DNA of 64,000 nt from Corythucha ciliata (Eukaryota; Arthropoda; Insecta; Hemiptera; Tingidae), in contig CM075939.1 of assembly GCA_038030265.1 (NCBI GenBank), forward strand, positions 24,967,253 to 25,031,252. The letters run 5' to 3'. This document shows positions 22,101 through 34,900 of this stretch, piece by piece. Position 1 is the stretch's first letter. Each line of letters starts with the position of its first letter. The position numbers and the translations under genes are program-made. The notes under the pieces are model-generated. The model was not told where the DNA came from. It made no database searches and saw only the letters and a list, made by a program, of their open reading frames with translations.

Positions 22101-25100
22101 TTGATTCGGACTCGTTTTGGACATTCGGGCACGACAAAGATCCTGATAGTGTTTACTGTGCTCAGCAACGCCGACCGTCATGTTTTTCAGTTTGTAGCCG
22201 TGACGACGTGTCAGGTAGAGAACGCCGGCCGATAGACCGAGGGCGGCGAGAACGCCACATATGATGACCATCATTATGAAGATTTCGTGGTCTGATTTAA
22301 ACTCCATTTTTTCTATTGACGGCATCTTAGTCTACCGGGCAATTCAAATTCGTGAAATTGGTTGCATATTTAAAAAATAATTACAGCGAGAAAAAAAACA
22401 CCTTATCGCCAATTCCTACGGCTGTAACAACAACGCCTGACTTCCTTCTAAGCTCATCTCTGATGTCATCTGAAATTACCCGAAAGAATCAAAATTTCGT
22501 ACCATGCCGTCTCAATCGCTAAAACATACCAATCCGGTGAGCCACTTCCGATGCGTTTAAACCCATCGAATTGGGCTCAACAACTTTGAAAGTTATTTCA
22601 TTCCGATCAACCCTTAAAAAACAAGCATTTTACACATAGAGAGACGCTAATAAAAAGCTCCCCACCCCACCTCATCAACATAAATTAAGCTTACCGAAGC
22701 CTCGAAAATATCTCCCTCGGTATACGTAATAAATTAGCAACTGATGCCAAGATCTGAGCACCTTCGTTCCACGCGGTCAATCTAACAAAAAAACGATTTT
22801 TTATTTTAATTCTGTCGTATTCGTGGCTTTTTGGATGCCAAATTGTGGAATTTTACTTGTTTTTAAACTTGATGTACGTGAAACTTGTGTCGACTACATC
22901 GTATTGATCGGGATCAACGTCCGGAACATTTTTTCTGGTAACCGTTTTCGTCGGAGATTGTTTCTACCGAGACAAATTGTTAAAAGTTGATTCAGGTTAG
23001 ATTACATTTTAAATATTTTTAGCATTACCTTGTCATTTTTCATTTCCTTGTAGGATTTCAATAAAGTTTCATTGTCCACAACTTCTTTTTGACCATCTAA
23101 AACGAAAGGAGTTGTTTAGTTTACGGGTTAGGAAGGTTAAGATTAGGGATTTGGTTCAGACCTTCTTCGGGTGCCTCGGTTTGTGGTGATTTTGTTGTCT
23201 GAAGATAAATAATAGGGAAGGGGGGTAGTAATAAGTACACATTCAATGATTTTCACAATGAATTGGTGGTTACCTTGAAATTGGGGTCGTAGGGAGGTCC
23301 TGGTTTTTTTACGTCAAGACGTTCCCTTCGTTCAAACCCAGAAAATCTCTCGAATATCCGCTTTTGATCATCGCTCCGTAGAAAAATATCAGGTGCTTAG
23401 GAAAAGAAAAAAAAACCTGGGTATAAGAGAGAATACTCTCAAACCTCACCCGTAAGCCAAAAAATACCTCCTACGTCCTCCTTTTGAGGAAAATACACGA
23501 CGCCTCCCTCCGTATATCCCGCCTGCGGGCCGATGTCCGCCGCTGGAACCACGTCATCATCCTCGACGATAAGGTCCTCCTCATCGCCGTTCACTGCTCT
23601 ACCGCGTACGAAGCGTTCGAAGCTGATTGGCTCCAAGCTGTCGTCACCACCGTCGGTGACAGGGATGTCATAGTCGGGTACGAGTACCACGGCGGTGCCA
23701 GGGTCATGAGGGTTTTCATGGTGGAACCACTGCTGGCCCAGCTCTGGGCGGAACGGTAGCGTTTCAGGAGAGTCGTTCATCGGCTCTTCTAGACACAGGA
23801 CAATGATTCATAGAGGCTTATTATATGGAGCCTAAACCTGAGTTTCTACACAGAATAATCCCATCGATTAAATTATAAAAAGTTTCGCTCCCCCTTACAT
23901 AAATTATAAAAATGTGGGTTATCGTCTAAGATTCGCCCCCCCCCCACCCCGACTAGTAGCTAATTTGAGGCTTAAGTTAAGAGAAAGTCATCATTCGCAG
24001 CTAAAAATTGAAAAACAGGCAATTCACGGTTCCCGGAGGCAACTTCACGCTTCAGGCAAAAAACGCTAATTCACGCAATTTTACTATGAATAAATATTAC
24101 AAAACAGACGTACGCAAAATTTCTGAACCATAATGCCGCGTCCACACTATGCCGAATCGAAAACGAATGGAGTAGATCGACTCCAGTCGACTTTGTCAGT
24201 CGACGCGTTCGATTCGTCACACTCCACACTGTGGAAGCGAGTCGAAAGCATTGTTAGTGTAAAGTTTCTTTCGAGCAGTGCGCACTCATGGAATTTACTC
24301 TTTTTTTCACTTCATCGTTGAATTAGCAAGATATTTCCCCATTTCAGCTACGACTTGCGCTTTTTCTGAATTTTTATCATGAAGTAACGCTTTTTCTCAA
24401 CTTTAGAAACAGATTAGCGCTTTGTCTTTATTTCAGCCGTCAACGAGCCTTTTGGCCCATTATCTCAAGGTTGTTGATGTGATTTTGCGATATTTTTTTC
24501 TCAACTTCTGCTGTGAATTAACGATATCTTCCCTTCTTTGGGAATTTGCGCTTTCTCTCAATAAGCGCTCAATATTAGCGCTTTTTCTCAATTTCAGCTG
24601 TGGTTTGAGCGTTTTTTTAGATATTATTTTAACTGGCATACAAGTAGCACCAACTAATTGCGTTCAGACTTCAAAAATGTTTCATCTGGGAGTTTTGAAA
24701 TAAAAAAAATCATATAAATTTCATTCATTAATGACCTTGGCCTCAAGTCGTTCAGGTTTGAAGTAGGAGCCTGTATTATACGAAAAAAATCATCTTTTAA
24801 TTTTTTTTCAAAACTCCCAGATGAAGCATTTAAAAAAAAAAAGTTATTATGCTTCATCCAACAAATCCCCCCTTCCTTCCGCTCACCCAGTGCTGACGGC
24901 GCGCGGGGGGATCTACCCTTTTTCTGTTTCGGACGCGAATTTCGATCGGAGCGTAAATCTAAAAAGCGTTTTGGAATCAGTGATTAATTCTACAACTATG
25001 GGATGTACCTGCTTTTTTCAAATTTGTACAAAATACCGAATTTGGGCTACGGAATCTTGAAAAAAGGTTAACAATGCGAATTTTATACCAAGCACCCAAG

Positions 25101-28100
25101 TACAATCCATTTTTCAAAATGAAAATCGGACCTTTTTTGGAGGCGTGAGAAGTGCCCCCGTTTTGATGTTTCCCTCTCACTTGCACACTTATCATCCCCT
25201 TTCGCCTTAAGACTTCCTCATTGACCCATTCAGAGTATTTACTGCCGGCATTTATCAATTGTACTTGAATAGCGGGCTCATTTTCATACTTAACAATAAT
25301 TTGCCAGCATTAAAAAGACAACGTATCACCTAATGTCAATGATCAGATATAATTTTGCTTATCTTCACGCCTCTGCTGAACGGTCGGTAAATGGAAATTC
25401 AATGATTGAGTATAAAAAGGAACATGGTGAACAGTTTATGCCATTCAAACTTCAAAGTCTTTTATCCTTGGTGAATAAAAAATACAATGGCAACGTCTGG
25501 AAAGGTGATGTGTGCTCTCGCTCTTATCGCCGTGCTCCTGGTAATTGGGTGACTTTTTTGTTTTCCTAGTTAATTTCCAGAATTAAGCAATGTATTAATC
25601 TCTCTCTCTCTCTCTGTTCAGACTTTATTGGGTCATTCCTTCGCTTTGCCAATCCTTCACATTTTCAAGGAAGAATTAGAAGATTGTAAAGAGGACCCAG
25701 AACGAGCTCCTGCGGTCTGCAGATCGTTGCTTGCAGCGGGACAAGTGGCATCTCTACTGCAAGGGGGAGACCTTGAAAATTGAGGAGAAAATAGAGTACG
25801 AAATTTCTCTGCGTCTCTAAGTTTACTGTAATTTATTCTCACTACTTCACTAGGCCTTGTCGTATCCAATCGTAAGCCCAAAAAAATACGTCACTTCTAA
25901 TAAAAAATAAAATTTGAGTACGAACGGCTGAAAAAACGACTAAGCAAACCAAACCTATGTTTTCCAATTGCCACACCCGAACGCGAGAATAGAAAAGTTG
26001 AACCCAGTTTCGAAAATGAAGTGGATGGGTGACCTCTCGCCGGTATAGGCAGTGGCCAGGATGACCTCCTTTCCTTCTTTTATCCTCGCACAGAACAAAC
26101 CCCATCGCCAGCAAATGGAATGAGAAGGGACTTCCCCTCCTCCCAAAATACTGTTCAATCGCTTCATCAGGCGACGCTTCCCGTCGTCTTATTTTTTCCC
26201 CCTTCACTGCTGTCATCGTTTCCATTCCCATTGTAGGGTGCGACGAGAATGCGAAAAAGGCCTCCATTATAAAATAATTGGCCGTTGCAGGAAGATAAAT
26301 TTAAATTACCAAGTTAAAAAGTAGACAAACCTTGTGATTACATTGAAATGATAAAGGACATTCTGCTTACTTGCGTCTTCCTTGATTGTCTAATAAAACA
26401 AAAATGGTGATAGAGGCTCTGCGCATATACTGTCTGTTGGTCGAGTTTCAGACGTCTCGGGCATACGCATCCCGCACGCTTATCAGTACGCTTCCGATCC
26501 GACACCAAAATCGTTTGTTTAGCGGCATATCAGAACGTAAAATCGTTTGTTTAAAATTTGTTAACATTTCGGCTAAACAAACGATATTATGACTAGAAAC
26601 GGAGCCAAACAAGCGATTCCGATCATGGGCCCGGTTACGTGAAAAGTTGGCCAAACCCATCGATGTTTTTTTGAAAAAATAATGCTAAGAAATGCTAAAC
26701 AAACGAAAAATAAGGCTGAACAAACGTAAACGAAAACGTAAGTAAAGTATAAACGTAAGTGCCGCAAAAAAAAAGGATTTCGGTCTTGGGTCAGGGAGAT
26801 GAAGCTAGCCGTACCCAAGTTTGTTTGTTATTTTTTAGGTACTTGAGGAGCTAAACAAACCGAAATTTCGGCTAAACAAACGATATTAACATAAGACTAG
26901 AAATGGCGTTAACTAAAAATGGGTCGGGTTACGTGAAGTTTGGCCGCATCCATCAATTTTTTTTTATAAAATCGTGTTTCGAAAAGCTAATAAACAATCT
27001 AAAATTTTGGCTAAACAAACATAAACAAACGAATAGGACCGTTTTAGCGGTTTTATGCGTTATGAGTCTGCAGTCAGGTTCACATGCACCTTAGTTTCGG
27101 AACAATCTTTGGTTTTTCGGCCAATTATTTCTGCTGGCGAGTGGCGAAACCAGAGTTACCATTTCATCACGGGTCACGGGGTCATCACGAGTCTAGTCTG
27201 AGACGAGGATTTTACGTTACCCCCCCCCTCCCAATAATAACCTAAGCGACTTATCACCTACCCTGTTCGAAGACTCTGGAACATAGAGATAATATAACTA
27301 CTAGAGGGGGCACTGGATTCACCAACAACTAGAAAAAATGGGGTGACGACTAACGTTAGATACGAGACCGGAGGTCTCTTCACATTGGCTGTCTCAAAAA
27401 GTGGGAAGATCAAGAAAACCCCCTTTTACCCATCGAAAACCCCGCCAGAACTTCTTCAAGCAAGGGATTTTCGAACCAGTGCTCTGGGTGACGTCAATGA
27501 TGGTACCGTTCCGCAATGGACCATTCAAGCCCTAGTTAAATTAGGTCTATTCGTTTGTCGCCCCGGACTACTCCGAGCAGCACGAAATTATGTAACTTCG
27601 TGGGTTATCATGTGGAATAACGCGAAAAAGTAATGGAAGGTTAGTACTTTCAGTGCTAATAGTGCAGCTCCGGACGGCAAACATAAAATGCCTATGCGGC
27701 TTATTACCTCTATGGTCTGGCACCACCACTGAGCGGTAGTATAAGCGCCTTCACATTTTGTTAGATTTTCACCGATGTTAATCATGTTGTCAACTGAATT
27801 TAAAAAATGCTGCGAATTATCGAACAGTGCCTTATTATTTCGACTATTTAATTGATAGGATGAACTAAAAGTAGGTATACATATAAAATATTGTACTGGA
27901 GCGTCTGTAAACGACATGTATATATACATGCATGGGCGCATATGTTTATGTATGTTACTGTAATGTTGCAAATGCGTTTAATGACATTATCAACTGGTGA
28001 ATAGCATCATTAACCTTCCAGTCGGCTATTCTCGATATTAACCGTTTATTAACGTCTAGGAATTTTTTGTTCATGTTATCAACACCACCCGGTTATTTAC

Positions 28101-31100
28101 CTTCAACCCGGCCACTAAGCGTTTATGGCGTTGGCGTTAACGTCAATACCCAGTTTTTAATAATTCGTCACAATCGTATTCACACCATTAACCGAGCGCT
28201 TCGGGTAATGCTGTTGTTACCTGGTTATTGGCGTCATTAACCGTGACTTTGGGTCATCGGCCGTCGGTTTACACTACCCGGTCATTTTCATTTAATGAAA
28301 ATAAATGCGTAGCGGAGTTTTAAATTCTTATATTTATTGCATCGCACTCCCCAGAATAATAAAAAAATAAAATTGCGGGGAACTAGGAGTTATTCCTCCT
28401 TATTATTCCCTCCTCCCCTCACTAGCATAATATAATTATTCCCTCCTCCCCTCACTAGCATAATGTTATTTTCCGTTTCATGATGCGTATTGGCCCCGCA
28501 AAGTACAGTGGCTTCATAAGGTACAGTGAGGCCATTCGGTGATTCATTCTGATTGGCTGCTCCATCTTGTTTCAAGTTCTTTATCAACTTCTATTAAGAT
28601 TGCATTAAGGCACTATAACCCGAGTATGCTTGCCCGCCATATTGAGCTCTAATGACTAAGTTATGCTATATCAGATAATAGAATGGAGAAGCTTTTTTAT
28701 TTCTTTTTTTCAAGATTTAATTGTTTTATGTTGGTTTTATGCTTCCTATATTCACATATTAATTGCAATTTATTGATCGGTGATGTCGCTGAGCTTCTTT
28801 TTACGTTGCATAATCGTTTTTCTAGTCACGATTTGTGATTGACTCTGAAAAAGCTTCTTGCACCAACCATCTGAATTTGATTCCTCAAATAATTCTAAGG
28901 CGAAAATTAACGTAAGTTACTACGCCCTGTGAATGTTACCGACGATAACGATGTTATTGGAGTCTTATAGCCTGGGAACGAACAGCGTATATTGTCGCTT
29001 CAGAGTGAATTGCGAGAGATCAATCGCCTACTAGGAGAGCACGAAGAAATTGTGGTTTTAAAACTGTCTTGGGCATCTTCGTCTTAAGGGATTATTTAGT
29101 TTAATCGACATATCAAGTATTAAAGAGTGACCAGGCAGACCCTTTTTCGACCACCCAGCCCAGACTGAAGGCCCTTTTCCTTGTTCAAGATTTCGTTCAT
29201 CAGGCATTGCTCTCGCAAATTGAAAATTGTAAGATTTCAGTGTAAATTAAAATGGTATGTTGATGGTGAAGACTGGTGGAAAATTGAAGTGATAGGTTTT
29301 TTATTTTTTTGGTGGGGTGGGCATTGTGGAGAGCTTGTCGTTTCTGGAAATTATTCTCGTGTGAAGGCAAACGCAGAGAACAATTCCCCGATAGAAACAT
29401 TTTGTTTTCAGTACATTAGAACACTAGAAATTATATTTACCTCACAAAGAACTGAATGAATAGTTGGGACTGGGACCCATTTACCCTGCCTGCAATTTTG
29501 AAGCCAGCGCTGTCTTCTTTCATTCTCTAGGGGAAATCGAAACATTCAAAATCCCTTTTTACGCTATTTGAACAATTAACGGGGCAGCAGCCATCCATTA
29601 TCTAAAAAAAAGCAGGCATCCAAGTTACGTAGTCGAATACGTTCATTAAAAGAATTGCAATTCCAAAGTGTGGAAACTTTAAATGACAAACTGGCGGATT
29701 GTTAGAAATAAATCGAGGACGTTAATTTTAAACCCGCCAAAAACGTTCAATAAAAGAAATTATTCTTCAAGTTATAAGCGTTTTTATGAATTGTAAAATG
29801 ATGAAAAGGCCTCTGGGAGCACTCAGGAACACGAACACTGGTCTTAAACGAGACAGACGAAAAATCACTTTACACGCGCTTATTATTTACCTAAATTAAT
29901 ATCATTTGGTGAAATAATGCCTAACTGTGGCCTCTCAGACGATCAGAAGAACTAATTCCAAATTAATATACAATAAAGTGCTAGTTTACTAGCTAAACAA
30001 TACCATTAAACGTGACCAGTACACACTATCTTTTCTTGACAGAAGAGCACAATATGGCGGCCAAGCATACCTGGTTTAAAGGTTCTCTAGATTGCATAGA
30101 GAGAAGTGGTTTTGGCCGATTTACGTGCTTTAATTAATTTTTAAAAGACTCTAAATCAGGTGCGGATCCAGTATTTTTCCAAAGGGGGGGCGCATTCAAA
30201 AAGATGCAGAGGTCCCACCTCAAAGTGTGTATATGTATATAGTTAGTATATACAGGGTGTAACGGAAAAGTCAGGCATAAATGAAATGGGTGATTCTTGG
30301 TCACATTTGGAACCAAAATGACCCTATACACCATGGTCCGATTACTTATGGTTTTGGAGATAATCGGGGTTTTCCTAATTTTTAATGTACCCACGGTTTT
30401 CCTTAGTAAATCGTCTGTACGTGATGAAAAAGTGGTCTCATTGAAATTTAAAAGAAGCGATTGGAAAGAGCACTAAATTCTCTGTAGGATTGAATATTTT
30501 CATTTCTAAATCGATCAATATTTAAGTGCTTAAATTGCTGCTGAACAGCCAACTTCTTACATTTCCAGAAAACTCCTAGTCTTTCAGCAAGCTGTCAATT
30601 TCTTTATGGCCCTCGCAGGAAGTGTACAAAATTATTAAAAACGTCTACTGTTTGTCAGCTTTCGAATGGCCTGCTTAGTTCTGGATTATTCTTTTTTTTT
30701 CTTCCGAGATAGAAGCAAAAACGCGCAAAAAAAAGCCCCCTAAAGTATCCATTTTTAAGCACGGCAATTGCTTCCACGAGCGCGCCCTCGGCCTCTTGCT
30801 TGGATGGAGCCTTGGGTTGGATTCCACTATTATTGAAATAAGAAAACAATAAGATAAATAATTCTTGTTTGTTAAGAAATGTGATTGTGCAAATAAGTCA
30901 AAATAAGTAAATAAAAAATAAATAACACCCACATCTACCACCAACCGCATTACAATCACCATTAACTGGAGAGGCCGAGGGCGCGCTCGGACAATTGCCT
31001 TACCTGAAGGCATGCTTAAAAACGGATACTTTTGGTGCTTTTTTCACGCGTTCTTGCTTCTATCTCGGAAGAAAAAAAAGAATAATCCAGAACTAAGCAG

Positions 31101-31934
31101 GCCATTCGAAAGCTGACAAACAGTAGAAGTTTTTAATAATTTTTTACACTTCCTACGAGGGCCGTAAAAGAATTTACAGCTGGCTGAAAGACTAGGAGTT
31201 TTCTGGAAATCTAAGAAGTTGTCTGTTCAGCAGCAATTTAAGCACTTAAATATTATTCGATTTAGAGATGAAAGTATTCAACCCTACAGAGAATTTAGTG
31301 CTCTTTCCAATGGCTTCATTTAAATTTCAATGAGACCATTTTTTCATCGGGTACAGACGATTTACTAAGGAAAACCGTGGGTACATTGAAAATTAGGAAA
31401 ACCACGATTATCTCCAAAACCATAAGTAATCGGACCATGGTGTATAGGGTCATTTTGTTCCAAATGTGACCAAGAATCACCCATTTCATTTATGCCCGAC
31501 TTTTCCGTTACACCCTGTATACTCTTAAGGCCCATCCACATAAGATGCAAGAACGCGTGGACAGGACGCATTACAGAACCCCGAACGCAGTGCAGTAGTC
31601 AATAGCAACGATCAGAAATACTGTTAAGCCATAACTGCCCACGATTTCCTGCGTCTTTTGTAGACGCGCCTTAGCTGTGGAAACGTACCACGTCTTAAAA
31701 ACAGAGCCAGTGAAACATTTTAATTAAAAATACAAAACAGCACGGTTCACAGCCTCAACGATGGCAGAAAATAATTGAAAGGAAGCGTGAAAGCAATAAT
31801 CAGTCTATTACTAAATCTTGTCAGAGGGAAGGGGATCCTGGACTAGATCCACAGACCCAGGGGGGGCACAATAATCCACCTAGGATTCCGTGCCGGGGGG
31901 GGGGGGCAACCCTCCTACCCGTGGGTGTTGCTTC

Positions 31935-31966
<32 letters not shown>

Positions 31967-34900
31967 TTAGGCTAGGCTGGCTAGGGTTACTAACGCATGC
32001 GATTTCTGACGAAAATGCGTTCTGACGAGCTCTGACGAATCCGCTTAAACAAACAAACGTCCGCTTTTCAATGAAAGTGGTTACAACGGGAGAAGAAATC
32101 CTTGTCAGAATACGTAAGGGGGACAAACTCGTCAGAACAAATTTTCGTCAGAACTTCAGAAGTCGTATGCATAGTAACCGAACCCTCCGCATTCGTACTC
32201 CGTAGGCGATTCAACGGGGCGCCAAATCTAAATTTTGTCCACGTCACACCGATGACCCCGATGGTTATACAGGGTGGATCCGTATAAGTGTGACAAAACT
32301 TTTTGGGTAAAACTACGTTAAAAGTGAAGTAAAATGGTACCTTCGGAAGTCCTACGTCGATCCGTTCCGGAGTTATGATTTTTTTTGTGTTTATAAAAGT
32401 AACCAATGCTTGCTTCAAAAAATCCGCATTTTCTTGGCTTACATCGCACCAAATCAAAAAAGTGATGCCATTTTCAGAAACTACGGAACATTTCCTTTAG
32501 GATAGAGGCCATTTTATTGCTTGAAATAATCGTCAACACCCAGAAATCTGGCATTTTTTCCATAAATTTACGTGTCCTCTAAAATTTGTCCGTTTTACGA
32601 AAAGTCGCTGTACCCAAACAGCTTTCTCAACAGATTTTCGGTGTATCACAAAAACTTCCCCGTCTTCTAAGTTTCCTTTTGGCGTGTTCACATTTCATGT
32701 TACCACTGACGTTTCTCACAAAAACGTCACGAGAATGCACAAAAACCGTGTTTTTACGAAACATGGGCCATTGTCTACGGTATTCGTGAAGGGTGCGGAG
32801 AGATCGGCAGTAAGTGAGAACAGGACATCTTACCATGGAGAAGATACCGCAGGCAAGAGACATTCAATTTGACCCCCCCCCCCATCCATTTCTGCCGATC
32901 TCTGAGCACCCTTCACGAATATTGTTGGCACCTGGCACATAGGCAATTGCCTATATTTTTCTGTCAAAATACTGTTTTAGAAAGGGAGGACAGAATATTT
33001 TAGGAAGGAGAAGATATCGTAGGCAAACGGCATTCGATTATACCCCCCCCCCCCAGAATGGCGACAATTTAATGAATCACTGGTGGGGGAAGGGGTCAAA
33101 TTGAATGTCTCTTGCCTGCGGTATCTTCTCCATTGTAAGATTTACTGTTCTCTCTTACCGCCGATCACCCTGCACCATTCACGAATACCGTAGACAATGG
33201 CCCATGTTTCGTAAAAACACGGTTTTTGTGCATTCTCGTGACGTTTTTGTGAGAAACGTCAGTGGTAACATGAAATGTGAACACGCCAAAAGGAAGCTTA
33301 GAAGACGGGGAAGTTTTTGTGATACACCGAAAATCTGTTGAGAAAGCTGTTTGGGTACAGCGACTTTTCGTAAAACGGACAAATTTTAGAGGACACGTAA
33401 ATTTATGGAAAAAATGCCAGATTTCTGGGTGTTGACGATTATTTCAAGCAATAAAATGGCCTCTATCCTAAAGGAAATGTTCCGTAGTTTCTGAAAATGG
33501 CATCACTTTTTTGATTTGGTGCGATGTAAGCCGAGAAATTGCGGATTTTTTGAAGCAAGCATTGGTTACTTATATAAACACAAAAAAAATCATAACTCCG
33601 GAACGGATCGACGTAGGACACTTCCGAAGGTACCATTTTACTCCACTTTTAACGTAGTTTTACCCTAAAATTTTTGTCACACTTATACGGATCCACCCTG
33701 TATTTGTGCCTGACATTGAGAACAACTTTAAATTCGCGTTTTCTGAAGACATATTCGGGAAAATCGAGAAACAGCGCTAATTCGTGGCAAAAATAAAAAA
33801 AAATGAAAAAACTGCTAATTTGTCGCTGAAATCGAGAAAAAAGTGAATTAACAGTTAAAAAAGAGAAGAAGCTTTTAATGAAAGCGTCCATGAGCACTGA
33901 TTTGCGGTTATCGGCTAAAATGGAAAAACCCGCTAAATCGCGGGTACAATGAGAATAAATCAAGGATTCCTAGTTTTGGAGACCAATTGGCGGGGAAATT
34001 GAGAAATGAACGCTAATGCGTTGCTCTTAGTTAGTCCAAGATTCCAAGTAGCCACATAAAAATAAAATGTGTTAATTCATGGTTAAAAGTTGGACAAACC
34101 GCCTGATTCAAAGCTGAAATTGAGAAAAACTTTAATTCGCGACTGAAATTTAAAAACGCCAATTCGCGGTTTATGGAGAGAAATTTGGCGAAAATCGAGA
34201 ATAAGTCCAAATTCATGCGTATAGTGTAGACGCGCTGCCTGTTTCGTCGAGTGAAAAAGCGCAACAAAAATAAATACAGGCAGTGTTTTCCCCCGCCTTT
34301 GTACACTTTTTTCGTTAAATTGTGATGAAAAATTATAAAGATGAATAAACTAATAATAACAAAAACCAGTGAGTTATTCCGAAATTTCGATAACAAATTC
34401 CGTCGTCGGTTATACGGAATTTTTTTCCGTCAGACACTTTTCAAAATCCGTTAGACCTGACGGGAACTCGGTCAAATGGGAAACGCTGTAGATGGAAAGG
34501 AAAGTAAGAAGGAAGTTCCCTGAAGTGAACTGGGGAAGGGGCTTCAACACCTTTTTGTTTTTAGGGTCCGGGGAGAGAGATCCCCTGTACCGTCGGAAAG
34601 AATTAGTTGAGTACTTCGCACCCGTATTTCGCAGGAAGCAACTCCATATCAATTTCACATGGATTCAATTCATTCCCTCAGAAGTCAATTTCGCGTGGTT
34701 GACACATTAAAGAATTCATTTCATCGTGGCGCGCCGGTGATAAGACGCTAATTCATGGCTAAAGCGGTTCACACACGATCAAACAAAAAGCGCTGATTCG
34801 CGGCTAAAATTAAGAATAAGCCATAACTTAACGCTATGAGGTGTAAAAAAAATCATCAGATTTCATTAATTTTCTTCAAAATTAGTCAATGAAATATCCA

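Noticed and set aside
25842..26267. 141-codon minus-strand gene
   Set aside because: No domain, signal peptide or splice context; overlaps the 3' end of the secreted-peptide gene.
32586..33382. Conserved pair of 67-78 residue proteins on both strands
   Set aside because: They are identical because they are the two arms of palindrome P2, not independent genes.
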